Of a stretch of 41,107 nt of DNA, positions 8,952 to 18,748 are shown one piece after another; position 1 is the first letter of the stretch, and the number at the start of each line of letters is the position of its first letter. The translations under genes and the position numbers were made by a program. The DNA comes from Chloroflexota bacterium (GTDB taxonomy: Bacteria; Chloroflexota; UBA6077; SHYK01), in the NCBI GenBank assembly GCA_016844585.1, contig JAERMM010000004.1, positions 1 to 41,107 of the forward strand, in the 5' to 3' direction. The notes under the pieces were generated by a model, which was not told the origin of the DNA, made no database searches, and saw only the letters and a program-made list of their open reading frames with translations.

Positions 8952-9578
8952 CTAGCGCGAGTAGTACTCAACGACCAACTGTTCGTTTACCGCCGTGTCG
9001 ATGTCCTCCCTCACTGGAATTTGCGTCACACGGCCCGTGAGTTCCGCCGCGTCCAGCACAAGCCACCGAGGTACCGACTTTTGCGACATCTCGCCTTTCA
9101 GGGCGCCGAAATACTCGTTGCCGCTGCTCCGCGGGCGGACAGTGATGACGTCGCCTTCAGAAACCAACGCGGAGGGAATGTTGGTTCTCTTTCCGCTGAG
9201 TGAGAAATGCCCATGGCGTACCAGCTGGCGCGCCTGGCTGCGCGACGACGCGAAGCCAAGCCGGTAGACGACGTTGTCAAACCGCCGCTCGAGGATCGAC
9301 AGCAGGTTCGCTCCAGTCATGCCGGGGCGCCGCTCTGCCTCCTCGAAGTGCTTCCTGAACTGGCGCTCCAGCACTCCATAGATCGAACGCACTTTCTGCT
9401 TCTCCGCGAGCTGCAGTCCGTACTCCGAAACCTTGCGTCGACCCTGCCCATGTTCTCCCGGAGGGTACCGGCGGCGTTCAACGGCGCACTTGGGCCCGAA
9501 GCAGCGCTCACCCTTCAGGAACAGCTTCAGTCCTTGACGCCGACAGATGCGGCACACCGGGCCCGTGTAACGTGCCAT
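8952..9578 (-). CDS. rpsD: 30S ribosomal protein S4
   Basis: 208 residues. S4 is a primary 16S rRNA binder and often the autoregulator of its operon. Cysteines at 9, 12, 26 and 31 make the zinc-binding (C+) form. An S4 domain follows ([26 protein letters not shown]) and the C terminus [20 protein letters not shown] is canonical. The ATG has AAGGAG upstream. A 146-base gap separates it from rpsK; that gap has no clear promoter. Confidence 0.98.
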   Translation of the reverse strand: MARYTGPVCRICRRQGLKLFLKGERCFGPKCAVERRRYPPGEHGQGRRKVSEYGLQLAEKQKVRSIYGVLERQFRKHFEEAERRPGMTGANLLSILERRFDNVVYRLGFASSRSQARQLVRHGHFSLSGKRTNIPSALVSEGDVITVRPRSSGNEYFGALKGEMSQKSVPRWLVLDAAELTGRVTQIPVREDIDTAVNEQLVVEYYSR

Positions 9579-9724
9579 TCAAGCTCCTTACGCACCTGCG
9601 CTTCGGTCACAGCACGAATTACCGTGCGCCCTTCGCGTGACTACCAAAAGTAGGAACCTAGTCGCTTTGTACATCCGCCGCCGGAGCATCCCACGGCGCT
9701 CCCAACCGACGGCCAGATTTGCCG

Positions 9725-10120
9725 CTAGACGCGCCGCTTTTTGGGCGGCCGACACCCATTGTGGGGAATCGGCGTCACGTCAATGATTGCACTGATCGTC
9801 AAACCAGTAGCCTGGAGCTGGCGGATGGCCGCCTCGCGTCCCGAGCCCGGGCCCTTCACGTAGACGTCGACCGTTCGTAGCCCGTGCTCCATGGCCTTCT
9901 TCGCCGCGTCTTCCGCCGCCTGACTGGCTGCGTATGGCGTGCTCTTTCGCGAGCCCTTGAACCCAACCACCCCCGAACTGCTCCACGATAAAACGGCCCC
10001 ATCAGGATCGGTAATCGTGACCAGGGTATTGTTGAACGTCGACTGGATGTAGGCGTTGCCACGCGGTATCTGCTTCCGCTCGCGCCGCCTCGGCCTCGCG
10101 CCCCTACGCCGGTCTGCCAC
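9725..10120 (-). CDS. rpsK: 30S ribosomal protein S11
   Basis: 131 residues. The conserved body reads [48 protein letters not shown] and [19 protein letters not shown]11 forms part of the platform near the mRNA exit and anti-SD helix. The start is GTG (10120), preceded by a purine-rich GGGGAGAGCAGGA. rpsM ends 26 bases upstream. Confidence 0.98.
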   Translation of the reverse strand: MADRRRGARPRRRERKQIPRGNAYIQSTFNNTLVTITDPDGAVLSWSSSGVVGFKGSRKSTPYAASQAAEDAAKKAMEHGLRTVDVYVKGPGSGREAAIRQLQATGLTISAIIDVTPIPHNGCRPPKKRRV

Positions 10121-10146
10121 TCCTGCTCTCCCCTACCCGTCCTTGC

Positions 10147-10530
10147 TTACTTCTTGGCCGCAGCACGCCGACGTCCAGCCACTGTCCGCCGTGGGCCTCG
10201 ACGCGTTCGTGCGTTGGTTCGCGTGCGCTGACCGTGTACCGGCAGGCCGCGGCGATGGCGCAACCCCCGATAACACCCGATTTCCATCAGGCGTTTAATG
10301 TTGAGATTGACCTCGCGTCGAAGGTCGCCCTCCACCGTAAAATGCCGATCGATATAGTCGCGGATCCTCGAGATCTCGTCTTCGGTGAGTTGCTTTACAC
10401 GCGTCTCCGGAGTGACACCCACGGCCGCTACAGCCTCACGACTTTTCGTTCGCCCGATGCCGTGGATGTAGGTCAGGGCAATCTGCACCTGCTTGTCATT
10501 GGGAATATCAACCCCTGAGATTCGCGCCAC
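10147..10530 (-). CDS. rpsM: 30S ribosomal protein S13
   Basis: 127 residues of the small-subunit head protein contacting L5 and tRNA. It begins [15 protein letters not shown], has the helix-two-turn-helix block [15 protein letters not shown] and the basic tail [22 protein letters not shown]. The start is a GTG at 10530 with AGGAGG 9 bases upstream. An open frame continues 22 codons further up but overlaps rpmJ and is not conserved. Confidence 0.97.
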   Translation of the reverse strand: MARISGVDIPNDKQVQIALTYIHGIGRTKSREAVAAVGVTPETRVKQLTEDEISRIRDYIDRHFTVEGDLRREVNLNIKRLMEIGCYRGLRHRRGLPVHGQRTRTNARTRRGPRRTVAGRRRAAAKK

Positions 10531-10543
10531 TTCTCGCTGCCTC

Positions 10544-10657
10544 CTACCCTTGCCGCTGCTTGTGGCGAGGATTCTCGCAGATGACCCGTACCACACCGTG
10601 GCGGCGAATGACCTTGCACTTCTCGCAGCGCGGTTTCACCGACGCCTGTACCTTCAT
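10544..10657 (-). CDS. rpmJ: 50S ribosomal protein L36
   Basis: A 37-residue gene beginning [14 protein letters not shown] and ending PRHKQRQG. Zinc ligands C11, C14, C27 and H32 identify the zinc-containing (C+) form. GGGAG lies 6 bases before the ATG. It ends 13 bases before rpsM. In most bacteria infA directly precedes rpmJ; here the next gene upstream is adk. Confidence 0.97.
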   Translation of the reverse strand: MKVQASVKPRCEKCKVIRRHGVVRVICENPRHKQRQG

Positions 10658-10703
10658 CTGCAACTCCCTGAGATCACACAACAAGCGGTAACACGCAGAG
10701 AAA

Positions 10704-10724
10704 AGAGCAGACTTCTCCTGCTCT
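10704..10724 (-). terminator. Weak terminator-like stem-loop between adk and rpmJ
   Basis: On the minus strand the sequence forms a 7-base-pair stem (AGAGCAG with CTGCTCT) and a 7-base loop, followed by TTTTC. It lies in the 88-base gap after adk. The U-run is short and the stem only moderate, so partial termination or attenuation before rpmJ is the most that can be proposed. Confidence 0.35.
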
Positions 10725-10745
10725 CAACGGGTGCTGCATATTTTA

Positions 10746-11411
10746 TCAAATACTGACCACTCGCCGCTTGACCACCTGACGAATCGCCGCGCCTACTTCC
10801 GAGATGTCCTTCGAACCATCCACCTCGTCGAGAACACCGCGACGCCGGTAGTACTCGATGACGGGAGTGGTCTGCTCGAAGTAGACCTCCAGCCGATGGC
10901 GCGCAGTCTCGACTCTATCGTCGTCTCGCTGGTACAAATCCCCACCACAACGATCGCACTTACCTGGTTGCGCGGAAGGATTAAAAACCTCGTGATAGGA
11001 CGCTTGACACTGCCGACAAAGCCAGCGACCCGACAGCCGCCGCAGCAGCTCATCACCAGGAACCGACAGGTTCAACGCCAGGTCGACCTTCGTGCCCTCG
11101 GCATCGAGCACGCGGTCGAGCGCTTCCGCCTGAGCCACGGTACGAGGGAACCCGTCCAGGACCACCCCCTGCTCGGCGTCCTTCTGACTGAGCCGATCCA
11201 GCACCATTGCCACAGTGACGTTGTCCGGTACGAGCTCGCCCCGATCCACGTATACCTTTGCCTGAAGCCCGCGAAGGGTTCGCTTTCCCATCGCCTCCCG
11301 GAACATGTCGCCACTGGCAACGTGCACCAAGTTTGCTGTCTGGGCCATCGTGAGGGCCTGCGTCCCTTTCCCAGCTCCAGGCGCTCCGATCAGAATCACG
11401 CACGTCAACAT
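10746..11411 (-). CDS. adk: Adenylate kinase
   Basis: 221 residues. It interconverts AMP+ATP and 2 ADP. The P-loop GAPGAGKGT is at 9-17, the AMP-binding SGDMFRE at about 33-39, GVVLDGFPR at 82-90. The long LID domain carries cysteines 132, 135, 152 and 155, a zinc-binding form. The ATG shares one base with the secY stop (TAATG), indicating coupling. Downstream lies rpmJ; map, usually next, is absent. Confidence 0.97.
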   Translation of the reverse strand: MLTCVILIGAPGAGKGTQALTMAQTANLVHVASGDMFREAMGKRTLRGLQAKVYVDRGELVPDNVTVAMVLDRLSQKDAEQGVVLDGFPRTVAQAEALDRVLDAEGTKVDLALNLSVPGDELLRRLSGRWLCRQCQASYHEVFNPSAQPGKCDRCGGDLYQRDDDRVETARHRLEVYFEQTTPVIEYYRRRGVLDEVDGSKDISEVGAAIRQVVKRRVVSI

Positions 11412-12706
11412 TAGTGAATGAAGCCTCGATAGTTTCGCATCAGGAGCTGAGCTTCCAGCTGCTTGATCGTGTCAAGCACTACGCCGACGACGATCAAGAT
11501 TCCGGTGCTGGAGAGTGCCAGGGTTTGAACGCTGGTGAACTGCTGCAGCACGAAGGGCAGCACGGCCACAAGCCCGAGGAAGACAGCGCCCGCCCAGGTG
11601 ACACGAATGAGGATCTTGAACAAGTAGTCAGCCGTTGGCCGGCCGGGCCGAATCCCTGGAATAAACGCGCCGCTCTTCTGCAGGTTCTCGCCAATGTTCT
11701 GCTGCTGGAAGATGACCAGTGTGTACATGAACGTGAAGCCCACGACCATCGCGAAGTACAGCACCCAGTAAAGCCAACTCGACCCAACGTAGAAGGTGTC
11801 GTAGACCAGCTTCGCGATACTGGCAGTGGTCTCGTTGTCTACACCGGTGAAGTAGCTCGCCAACGTGCCGGGGAAGATCATCACGGACGAGGCAAAGATC
11901 AACGGGATCATTCCAGCCGAGTTGACCTTCATTGGGATGTGCGTGCTGCCCCCTCCGTACCAGCGGTTTCCGCGAATTCGTCGCGCGTATTGAACGGGGA
12001 TGCGGCGCTGGCCTTCATAAATCATCACGACAGCGGCAACGGTGGCGATGGCGACCGCCGCGATGAGAATCAGCGGCCCGAGCGATACCTGTCCCGCGAA
12101 GGCCTGCACGATCACCTGCGGCAACGCTGCGACGATTCCCGCGAAGATGATGATCGAGACTCCGTTGCCGATCCCGTTCTCGGTGATCAGCTCGCCGATC
12201 CACACGAGCAGCATCGTGCCTGCCACCATCGACGAAATGATGGCGAGCGTCTCAATGGGGTATAGCGCCAAATCAAAATTCTGCAGAATGGCGCCGCCGG
12301 AGGAGCTGTTGATGAACTGGACCGTTCCGAAAGACTGCAGAGCTGCGAGTGGGACGGTCGCCAGGTGCATGTACTGATTCAGCTTGGCCCGGCCAGAGTC
12401 CCCTTCTTTAGATAGGGCCTCCAGTGCCGGAACGGTAGGAATGAGCACCTGCAAGATGATCGTCGCCGTGATGTACGGGTAGACGCCCATTGCCACCACC
12501 GAGAACTGCTCCAGGCCACCGCCAGAGAACAGGTTCAGCATTCCGAGCAACTGATTCGACGCGAACAATTCCTGCAATGCCGTCGCGTTCACACCAGGCA
12601 CTGGAATGTGTGCCATGAAGCGAAAGATCACGAGCATGGCGAAGGTGAAGATCAGTTTGGTGCGGACATCCGCGATGCGAAAGGAATTGAGGAGAGAATC
12701 AATCAC
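11411..12706 (-). CDS. secY: Protein translocase subunit SecY
   Basis: 431 residues with ten predicted membrane helices; the central channel of the Sec translocon. It starts [18 protein letters not shown] and carries the plug/TM2 region [29 protein letters not shown], and the cytosolic [10 protein letters not shown] loop used in ribosome and SecA contact. The start is GTG at 12706, overlapping the rplO stop by 8 bases; ORF extension further up is inside rplO and not SecY-like. It couples to adk downstream. Confidence 0.97.
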   Translation of the reverse strand: MIDSLLNSFRIADVRTKLIFTFAMLVIFRFMAHIPVPGVNATALQELFASNQLLGMLNLFSGGGLEQFSVVAMGVYPYITATIILQVLIPTVPALEALSKEGDSGRAKLNQYMHLATVPLAALQSFGTVQFINSSSGGAILQNFDLALYPIETLAIISSMVAGTMLLVWIGELITENGIGNGVSIIIFAGIVAALPQVIVQAFAGQVSLGPLILIAAVAIATVAAVVMIYEGQRRIPVQYARRIRGNRWYGGGSTHIPMKVNSAGMIPLIFASSVMIFPGTLASYFTGVDNETTASIAKLVYDTFYVGSSWLYWVLYFAMVVGFTFMYTLVIFQQQNIGENLQKSGAFIPGIRPGRPTADYLFKILIRVTWAGAVFLGLVAVLPFVLQQFTSVQTLALSSTGILIVVGVVLDTIKQLEAQLLMRNYRGFIH

Positions 12707-13151
12707 TGCCGAGGGCCACGGCCGTTCCACCCGCGGCTTCGATCGCTCGCCGCGCCGCAGCCGAGAATGCATCCGCGTGAACGTTCAGGGCCCGGCTCAA
12801 GCTCCCGCGAGCCAGCACTTTGACCGGATCCTTTCCTCGCCGAACCAGACCGGCTGCCCGCATCACCGTTGGCGTAACCTCCACGACATCCGCGAGAAGG
12901 TCCAACTCATCAAGGTTGACCACTTCATACGCAACACGGAATGGATTCTTGAATCCGCGCCGGTAGGGCAGCTTGCGAACCAGGGGGAGCTGCCCACCTT
13001 CAAAGTACGGTGGAACGCCGCCACCCGCTCGGGCCTTCTGGCCTTTGACGCCCTTCCCGGAGGTCTTGCCACGTCCCGAGCCCATCCCGCGCCCAACGCG
13101 ACGCCGATCGGTACGCGCGCCCTTTGGAGGCGCCAACTCATGAATTTTCAT
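12699..13151 (-). CDS. rplO: 50S ribosomal protein L15
   Basis: 150 residues. The N-terminal Gly/Arg-rich tail ([17 protein letters not shown]) threads into 23S rRNA. The conserved [18 protein letters not shown] follows and the C-terminal domain has the usual VKVLARG and [14 protein letters not shown]. The ATG overlaps the rpmD stop as ATGA; the 3' end overlaps the secY start by 8 bases. Confidence 0.98.
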   Translation of the reverse strand: MKIHELAPPKGARTDRRRVGRGMGSGRGKTSGKGVKGQKARAGGGVPPYFEGGQLPLVRKLPYRRGFKNPFRVAYEVVNLDELDLLADVVEVTPTVMRAAGLVRRGKDPVKVLARGSLSRALNVHADAFSAAARRAIEAAGGTAVALGSD

Positions 13152-13342
13152 TCCGTACTCTCACTCTCGTCGACGCGTACCAGATGCCGTACCTTGTGCA
13201 ACATTCCGCGGGTAACCGGCGTATCGGGAAGGTCAACCCGCTGGTTAATTCTGCGCAGGCCGAGACTTCGCACCGTCGCTCTTTGATCCTCTGGACGGCC
13301 GATCACACTTCGAACCAGCACAACGCTCAGCGTCACTGCCAT
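13148..13342 (-). CDS. rpmD: 50S ribosomal protein L30
   Basis: 64 residues, the normal L30 size. Conserved features are the opening [18 protein letters not shown], the core [19 protein letters not shown] and [12 protein letters not shown]. The ATG at 13342 comes one base after the rpsE stop. A longer open frame upstream lies in the rpsE tail and is not conserved. The stop overlaps rplO. Confidence 0.96.
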   Translation of the reverse strand: MAVTLSVVLVRSVIGRPEDQRATVRSLGLRRINQRVDLPDTPVTRGMLHKVRHLVRVDESESTE

Positions 13343-13343
13343 T

Positions 13344-14168
13344 TCATTGTCCCTCTGGCTTAGCAGCACTGCCCTCGCCCTCCGCCGCAGCGACCGGCGG
13401 AGGGGCATCGGGCGCACTGGCCTCAGGCGTCGATGCGCTCATTGCAGCCGCACCCTCGCTGACCGCCGCGGTGGTAACAGACAGGTCTTGGCCCACCGCT
13501 GTTGGCGCGACCGGCTCGCCCTCGCCAAGCGCGGGCAGGTCCAGATTGTCTGCCACAGCCAACGTCGGCTCCAGGACAGACGCACCCTCGATGACGGCCA
13601 CGGTCACGGCAGGCGCGATTCCGCTTGACTCCGTAGGTCCCACCGGCTGCGTCTCTTTGCGAGTCTCCAACTGAACGGGCGATCGAGGCTCGCCCCGGCG
13701 CGCGCGACGAGCCTCCTCCGGATCGCGCAGCCCCGCCAGACCACGAACCGTTGCCTTCACCACATTGATCGGGTTTGAGCTTCCCAACGACTTTGTGAGT
13801 ATGTCCTTGATGCCAGCGGCCTCGACGACGGCTCGTACTGCCCCACCAGCAATCACGCCGGTGCCCGCCGAGGCAGGCTTCAGCATCACCTTAGCCGCCC
13901 CGAAGTCCGAAACCGTTTCGTGCGGAATGGTCGCACCCTTCATGGGAACGCGGATCAGACTCTTTTTCGCGTTCTCCACGCCCTTGCGAATCGAGTCGGG
14001 AACTTCGTTCGCCTTGCCCAGTCCGACACCGACGACACCATGCCCATCCCCGACCACAACGACCGCACTGAAGCTGAATCGCCGGCCGCCCTTCACAACC
14101 TTGGAAACGCGGTTCACCCGGACGACCTTTTCTTCGAGCACAAGTCCCGCGGCTTCAACGTTCGGCAT
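13344..14168 (-). CDS. rpsE: 30S ribosomal protein S5 with long C-terminal extension
   Basis: 274 residues against about 165 in most bacteria. The S5 core (about 1-157) is complete: double-stranded RNA-binding fold with [16 protein letters not shown], the [20 protein letters not shown] helix and the [18 protein letters not shown] block. From about 158 to 274 the protein continues with a low-complexity Ala/Pro/Glu/Thr-rich tail of unknown role (for example [20 protein letters not shown]). There is no frameshift or stop within it. S5 sits at the mRNA entry channel, so the tail would be solvent-exposed. One base separates it from rpmD. Confidence 0.97.
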   Translation of the reverse strand: MPNVEAAGLVLEEKVVRVNRVSKVVKGGRRFSFSAVVVVGDGHGVVGVGLGKANEVPDSIRKGVENAKKSLIRVPMKGATIPHETVSDFGAAKVMLKPASAGTGVIAGGAVRAVVEAAGIKDILTKSLGSSNPINVVKATVRGLAGLRDPEEARRARRGEPRSPVQLETRKETQPVGPTESSGIAPAVTVAVIEGASVLEPTLAVADNLDLPALGEGEPVAPTAVGQDLSVTTAAVSEGAAAMSASTPEASAPDAPPPVAAAEGEGSAAKPEGQ

Positions 14169-14192
14169 GAGATCCTCTCGCGAATCGCTTCA

Positions 14193-14555
14193 TCAAAACT
14201 CCAGCCCGCCTTCGCGCGCGCCGTCCGCGAGCGCCTTCACCCGACCGTGATAGAGGTATCCACCCCGATCGAACACAACGCTCGTCACGCCCACCGCGCG
14301 GGCTCTCTCCGCAATCGCTAGCCCAACGGCCTTAGCCCGCTCGGACTTGCCGCCCGACTGATTGCGCAGGGAGCTGTCCAATGTCGAAGCGGCCGCGACC
14401 GTTGTGCCGCGCGTATCGTCCACCACCTGAACGAAGATGTTGTTGAGGCTACGAAACACAGACAGGCGCGGCCGAGCGGTAGTCCCATTGACCCGCTTGC
14501 GGATTCGCAGATGTCGGCGGCGGCGCGCCGCGCGCGAGTTGGCTGGTTTATACAT
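14193..14555 (-). CDS. rplR: 50S ribosomal protein L18
   Basis: 120 residues. Binds 5S rRNA together with L5 and L25-type proteins. The basic N terminus ([15 protein letters not shown]) is followed by [20 protein letters not shown] and the C-terminal [28 protein letters not shown], all diagnostic. The ATG lies 5 bases after the rplF stop; rpsE begins 24 bases downstream. Confidence 0.98.
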   Translation of the reverse strand: MYKPANSRAARRRRHLRIRKRVNGTTARPRLSVFRSLNNIFVQVVDDTRGTTVAAASTLDSSLRNQSGGKSERAKAVGLAIAERARAVGVTSVVFDRGGYLYHGRVKALADGAREGGLEF

Positions 14556-14560
14556 GGGTG

Positions 14561-15103
14561 CTACCTCTTCTTGCCGCCTGATTTGCCAGCCTTGCGTCGG
14601 ACGTACTCGCCCAAGTACCGGATCCCTTTGCCCTTATATGGCTCGGGTGGACGGATTCGCCGAATCTGCGCAGCGATCTCGCCTACGAGTTGCTTGTCGA
14701 TACCTCCGACGAGAACCCTCGGCCCATCCACGCCGAGCGTGATCCCATCCGGCGCGTTGAACACGACCGGGTGAGAATAGCCAACGGCGATGGATAGGCC
14801 CTTCGGCGTTGCTTGGGCGCGATATCCAGTGCCAATGATTTCGAGACGCTTCTCGAATCCCTGTGTGACCCCAACCACCATGTTATTCATGAGCGTGCGC
14901 ATCAAGCCATGCAGTGACCGCTGCGTGCGATCATCTGACGATCGCTCGACCAACATCTGCTTGTCGCCGAGGTTGAGCGTGATCCCATTGCAAAGCGGCT
15001 GTGACAGCGTGCCCCTGGGCCCAGTCACCGTGACCAGACCCTCGATGACCTCGATCTTTACCCCATCGGGAAGCGGGATTGGCATGCGCCCAATTCGCGA
15101 CAT
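14561..15103 (-). CDS. rplF: 50S ribosomal protein L6
   Basis: 180 residues. Two tandem L6 domains bind near the sarcin-ricin loop and the factor-binding site. The start [15 protein letters not shown] and the C-terminal signature [25 protein letters not shown] are canonical. A GGGGGTAGGAG sequence precedes the ATG directly. rpsH ends 14 bases upstream. Confidence 0.98.
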   Translation of the reverse strand: MSRIGRMPIPLPDGVKIEVIEGLVTVTGPRGTLSQPLCNGITLNLGDKQMLVERSSDDRTQRSLHGLMRTLMNNMVVGVTQGFEKRLEIIGTGYRAQATPKGLSIAVGYSHPVVFNAPDGITLGVDGPRVLVGGIDKQLVGEIAAQIRRIRPPEPYKGKGIRYLGEYVRRKAGKSGGKKR

Positions 15104-15117
15104 CTCCTACCCCCGCC

Positions 15118-15513
15118 CTACCAGACGTACGCGAGCAGCTCGCCGCCCACGTTTTCGCGCTTTGCACGATCACCTGTCATGACCCCCCGCGGTGTGGACA
15201 GCACCGCGACTCCGGTCCCACCGTACACCCGTGGAATCTTGTCCCGGCCCACGTAGACCCGCAGACCTGGTTTGCTCATTCGCCGCAACCCGATCAACCG
15301 CGGCTCCTTCGTTGGCGAATAAGACAGAAGTACGCGCAGCTTTTTCTTGGGCCCGGCGCCCACAATGTCGAATCCTCGGATGAAGCCCTCTTCGCGCAGC
15401 ACCTGCGCGATGGAGACCTTCATGCGGGAAGACGGCATCTCCACCAGCGGATGGTGAGCGCGAACCGCGTTTCGAATACGAGTGAGCATGTCGGCGATGG
15501 GATCAGTCAGCAT
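15118..15513 (-). CDS. rpsH: 30S ribosomal protein S8
   Basis: 131 residues. S8 is a central-domain assembly protein and in many bacteria represses the spc operon. It begins [16 protein letters not shown] and ends with the conserved [16 protein letters not shown] and GELLAYVW. The ATG at 15513 is chosen over an upstream in-frame extension that overlaps rpsN. Spacing from rpsN is 11 bases. Confidence 0.97.
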   Translation of the reverse strand: MLTDPIADMLTRIRNAVRAHHPLVEMPSSRMKVSIAQVLREEGFIRGFDIVGAGPKKKLRVLLSYSPTKEPRLIGLRRMSKPGLRVYVGRDKIPRVYGGTGVAVLSTPRGVMTGDRAKRENVGGELLAYVW

Positions 15514-15524
15514 GACTTCCCTAC

Positions 15525-15710
15525 CTACCAGCTCGACTTTGTGATGCCTGGGATTTCCCCACGCAACGCCAACTCGCGAAAACAAATCCGGCACAGTCCG
15601 AACTTCCGGATGAAGGCGCGCGGCCGACCGCAGCGCCCGCAGCGGTTATGTTGCCGCACCGGCCACTTTGGCACTCGCAACGCCTTCGCGATCGAAGACT
15701 TCTTCGCCAA
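15525..15710 (-). CDS. rpsN: 30S ribosomal protein S14, zinc-binding type
   Basis: 61 residues, the short S14 type (also called rpsZ). Zinc ligands C24, C27, C40 and C43 are intact (RCGRCGRP and LCRICFREL). It ends [11 protein letters not shown], as typical. The start is TTG at 15710, supported by a strong AGGAGG about 6 bases upstream. rplE ends 57 bases upstream. Confidence 0.97.
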   Translation of the reverse strand: MAKKSSIAKALRVPKWPVRQHNRCGRCGRPRAFIRKFGLCRICFRELALRGEIPGITKSSW

Positions 15711-15767
15711 CCCTATCCTCCTGTGTGCGTCTACCGCCTTCTTGCGAAGTACGGCACAGCCACAACT

Positions 15768-16319
15768 TTACGCAGCCGCTCGCTGGAAGGGAACCCCCAA
15801 CAACTCGAGGAGCCGCCGTGACTCCTGATCGGTCCTCGCGCTTGTCACGATGGTTACTTCCATCCCACGAACCCGATCGACCTTGTCGTAGTCGATCTCC
15901 GGGAATACCAGCTGCTCGCGCAAGCCAAGCGTGTAGTTTCCTCTTCCGTCGAATGCCTTGTTCGAGACTCCGCGGAAGTCCCGCATCCGCGGAAGTGCCA
16001 GGTTGATCAGACGATCCAGGAACTCATACATACGTTCGCCACGCAACGTCACCATGACGCCGATCTTGTTCCCTTCGCGAAGACGGAACTGAGCAATGGA
16101 CTTTCTGGCTTTAGTGACAACAGGGTGTTGCCCAGTAATGACGGTCACATCGTTGACCGCGGCTTCCATCGCCTTTTCGTTCTTCAGCCCCTCGCCCATT
16201 CCGATATTGACAACCACCTTATGGACGCGTGGAATTTGCATGATGCTCTTGTAGCTAAACTCTCGGCGCAGGGTCGGAAGAACCTCCGCCACGTATCGTT
16301 CCTGAAGACGAGTCGGCAC
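15768..16319 (-). CDS. rplE: 50S ribosomal protein L5
   Basis: 183 residues of the 5S rRNA-binding protein that makes the inter-subunit bridge to S13. Conserved blocks: [53 protein letters not shown] and a C-terminal [22 protein letters not shown] chose the GTG at 16319 because GGAGAGGG lies about 7 bases upstream in the 14-base gap after rplX. Confidence 0.97.
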   Translation of the reverse strand: MPTRLQERYVAEVLPTLRREFSYKSIMQIPRVHKVVVNIGMGEGLKNEKAMEAAVNDVTVITGQHPVVTKARKSIAQFRLREGNKIGVMVTLRGERMYEFLDRLINLALPRMRDFRGVSNKAFDGRGNYTLGLREQLVFPEIDYDKVDRVRGMEVTIVTSARTDQESRRLLELLGVPFQRAAA

Positions 16320-16333
16320 CCTACATCCCTCTC

Positions 16334-16645
16334 CTACGTCAACTCGCCGCAAGACTTGCAGAACCGCCCCTTTGTGCCATCTTCAAGCATCCGAAAGCCG
16401 ACACGCGTCGCCATTCCACACTTGTCGCACACCAGAGCCAGATTCGCGAGTCGGATCGGCGCCTCGATATCGATGATTCCGGCTTGGCGCGCTTGCTGCC
16501 CCGGCTTCATGTGCTTCTTCATCACATTGACGTCGACGACAATTGCCCGCCCCTCTTTGGGGATAAGGCGGCGCACCTTTCCGCGCTTTCCGCGGTCACG
16601 ACCCTTCTGCAGCTCAACGGTGTCGTCACGCTTTATGCGAAACAA
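16334..16645 (-). CDS. rplX: 50S ribosomal protein L24 with zinc-ribbon C terminus
   Basis: 103 residues. The KOW domain at the N terminus ([20 protein letters not shown]) initiates 50S assembly. The C terminus carries two CxxC pairs, C73/C76 and C96/C99, forming a probable zinc ribbon that many L24 proteins lack. The start is TTG at 16645, one base after the rplN stop. Its ribosome site AGGTGATC, inside the end of rplN, matches the 16S rRNA 3' tail over 8 bases, which supports this start. Confidence 0.97.
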   Translation of the reverse strand: MFRIKRDDTVELQKGRDRGKRGKVRRLIPKEGRAIVVDVNVMKKHMKPGQQARQAGIIDIEAPIRLANLALVCDKCGMATRVGFRMLEDGTKGRFCKSCGELT

Positions 16646-16646
16646 C

Positions 16647-17012
16647 TCAGATCACCTCTGGAGCGAGAGAGACGATTTTCATGTAGTTCTTCTCGCGCAA
16701 CTCGCGGGCCACGGGCCCGAAGATACGCGTCCCTTTCGGGTTCTGCTTGTCGGACAAGATAACAACCGCGTTGTCGTCGAACTTGATCGTGGAGCCGTCA
16801 GGACGGCCGAAGCCCTTCGACGTTCGTACGACGACGGCTTTTACCACGTCGCTTTTCTTCACTGAGCCGCCGGGAGTCGCCTGCTTGACGGTGCCAACGA
16901 TCACGTCGCCAATCTGGGCGTACTCCTTGTTTGCATCCATCACGCGAATGCAAAGGAGCGCGCGAGCTCCGGTGTTGTCCGCGACGCGACAGACCGTGTA
17001 AGGACGAATCAC
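16647..17012 (-). CDS. rplN: 50S ribosomal protein L14
   Basis: 121 residues, matching the family almost everywhere: [38 protein letters not shown] and [28 protein letters not shown]14 forms an inter-subunit bridge with 16S rRNA. The start codon is GTG (17012), overlapping the rpsQ stop as GTGA. Confidence 0.98.
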   Translation of the reverse strand: MIRPYTVCRVADNTGARALLCIRVMDANKEYAQIGDVIVGTVKQATPGGSVKKSDVVKAVVVRTSKGFGRPDGSTIKFDDNAVVILSDKQNPKGTRIFGPVARELREKNYMKIVSLAPEVI

Positions 17013-17317
17013 GATGCCGCCTGAGCAGTCGCGGTCTCATCGATGATGGGGATGTCCGCGTGTCCGCTCTTGACGAGCGACGACACGACCCATCGCTTCT
17101 CTCGACTGAGTGGCCGATTCTCGCGGATCTCGACCACGTCGCCGACGTGGCACCGATTGGTCGGATCGTGCGCTTTGAACTTATGCGTGCGACGGATCGG
17201 TCGGCCATAGAGCGCATGCTTGTGCACGACCTCTACCGCGACCACGATGGTCTTTTCCATTTTGTCGCTGGTCACGCGCCCCGTGAGCACGCGCCGACGG
17301 CCTCGCTCATCGGCCAT
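17009..17317 (-). CDS. rpsQ: 30S ribosomal protein S17
   Basis: 102 residues. The OB-fold core has [34 protein letters not shown] and [23 protein letters not shown]. About 20 extra residues ([19 protein letters not shown]) follow the core. The ATG follows the rpmC stop with no gap. It overlaps the rplN start by 4 bases. Confidence 0.97.
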   Translation of the reverse strand: MADERGRRRVLTGRVTSDKMEKTIVVAVEVVHKHALYGRPIRRTHKFKAHDPTNRCHVGDVVEIRENRPLSREKRWVVSSLVKSGHADIPIIDETATAQAAS

Positions 17318-17521
17318 CTATTCCTCAACCTCCATCAACTCGCGCTCCCGCACTAACGTATGGATGCGAGCCATATCGTGTCGCACGTCCCGCATGCGGG
17401 AGTGATTTGTCAACTGGCGAGTCGCATACTGAAAGCGCAAGTTGAACATCTCTTCAAGCATGTCCGCCAGGCGCCGATCCAACTCCGTCGGGTTCAATCC
17501 CCGCAGCTCAGACATCTTCAT
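17318..17521 (-). CDS. rpmC: 50S ribosomal protein L29
   Basis: 67 residues, two antiparallel helices at the exit tunnel where signal recognition particle and trigger factor dock. The family start [18 protein letters not shown], the [26 protein letters not shown] core and an acidic end are clear. The ATG overlaps the rplP stop as ATGA. Confidence 0.98.
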   Translation of the reverse strand: MKMSELRGLNPTELDRRLADMLEEMFNLRFQYATRQLTNHSRMRDVRHDMARIHTLVRERELMEVEE

Positions 17522-17949
17522 TGTGTCATCGTCACCACGACGGTCTCCCTCTCAACAAGCCGCGTCCCAATTGGCATCTTGTGGGCTGCAAGATGCAGGG
17601 CCTCCCGCGCGAGGTCGGGATGCACTCCAGCAACTTCGAACATGATCCGGCCCGGTCGCACAACGGCCACCCAGTGATCCGGTGCGCCCTTACCGCCACC
17701 CATGCGGGTCTCTGCTGGTTTCGCGGTGGCTGCGCGGTCGGGGAAGATGCGAATCCACACTTTTCCCCCGCGCTTGAGGTGGTGAGTAATTGTCCGCCGC
17801 GCGGCCTCAATCTGCCTTGCGGTGATCCAGGCGGGCTCAAGAGCCTGTAGCCCGATCTCCCCGAATGCGATCGTGTTTCCGGACGTGGCCGGACCCTTCA
17901 TCCGCCCCCGGTGGGGCTTGCGGTACTTAACTCGCTTCGGTTGAAGCAT
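17518..17949 (-). CDS. rplP: 50S ribosomal protein L16
   Basis: 143 residues. L16 helps position A-site tRNA. It starts [19 protein letters not shown] and has [46 protein letters not shown] (in pieces) and [16 protein letters not shown]. The ATG at 17949 lies 23 bases inside the tail of rpsC; an upstream extension is not conserved. It is coupled to rpmC downstream. Confidence 0.98.
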   Translation of the reverse strand: MLQPKRVKYRKPHRGRMKGPATSGNTIAFGEIGLQALEPAWITARQIEAARRTITHHLKRGGKVWIRIFPDRAATAKPAETRMGGGKGAPDHWVAVVRPGRIMFEVAGVHPDLAREALHLAAHKMPIGTRLVERETVVVTMTQ

Positions 17950-18745
17950 CGCCCTCATCCTCGTCTGGGTCGTCTGGCTCGAAGATCGCCGGTCCCTCAG
18001 GAATTGGGAGATCCTCTTCGTCTTCCTCTGGTTGAGCAATGGCTACTGGCACCGGCCTCTGGGGTCGCGCATCGCGAGCCGGCGGCCGTCCGGCCACCAG
18101 CTCCTGCGCCATCTGGCCGGGCACGATCTCACCCTTGTAGATCCACACCTTCACGCCTATGACGCCGTACGTGGTGTGGGCCTCTGCCTGGCCGTAATCG
18201 ATGTCCGCGCGAAGCGTATGCAAAGGCACACGACCCTCACGATCCCACTCGCGGCGCGACATCTCCGATCCACCCAGGCGCCCGGCAACCTGCACGCGAA
18301 CGCCCTTTGCGCCAAAGCGCATAGCCCGCCCCACAATCTGCTTCATGGCACGGCGGAAGGCAACTCGACGCAACAATTGATCTGCGACGCTTTGCGCAAG
18401 CAGCGTCGCGTTCAACTCTGGCTGGCGAATCTCGGAAATCGTGATCCGCACCTTTTTCCCGGTGGAAGCCTCGAGACTCTTGCGAAGGTCTTCAACCTTA
18501 GCCCCGCCTTTGCCGATGACGATTCCTGGTTTCGCGGCGTGGATGGTCACTCCGACCTGGTTCGCCGAGCGCTCGATCTCGACGCGTGGCACGCCGGCAT
18601 CCATGAGCCGCTTCTTGATCGTCGAACGGATCTTCAAATCCTCGTTGAGCAGGGTCGCGAAGGTCCTGTCATCAGCGTACCAGCGCGCGTCACGCTCTCT
18701 ATTAATACCGAGACGGAAACCGATGGGGTGGACTTTCTGGCCCAA
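17927..18745 (-). CDS. rpsC: 30S ribosomal protein S3 with acidic C-terminal tail
   Basis: 272 residues against about 210-235 in most bacteria. It starts [13 protein letters not shown], has a KH domain with GKGG at 78-81, and the C-terminal domain ending [16 protein letters not shown]. From about 222 to 272 there is a Pro/Ala then strongly acidic tail ([23 protein letters not shown]). S3 lines the mRNA entry channel with helicase activity. The start is TTG at 18745 with AAGGAGG 8 bases upstream inside the rplV end. Confidence 0.97.
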   Translation of the reverse strand: MGQKVHPIGFRLGINRERDARWYADDRTFATLLNEDLKIRSTIKKRLMDAGVPRVEIERSANQVGVTIHAAKPGIVIGKGGAKVEDLRKSLEASTGKKVRITISEIRQPELNATLLAQSVADQLLRRVAFRRAMKQIVGRAMRFGAKGVRVQVAGRLGGSEMSRREWDREGRVPLHTLRADIDYGQAEAHTTYGVIGVKVWIYKGEIVPGQMAQELVAGRPPARDARPQRPVPVAIAQPEEDEEDLPIPEGPAIFEPDDPDEDEGDASTEAS

Positions 18746-18748
18746 GGC

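Noticed and set aside
10730-10757. TAAAAT-like -10 just after adk (minus strand)
   Set aside because: Five of six matches by chance in an AT-rich patch; no -35, no extended TG, and the terminator-like stem lies directly downstream.
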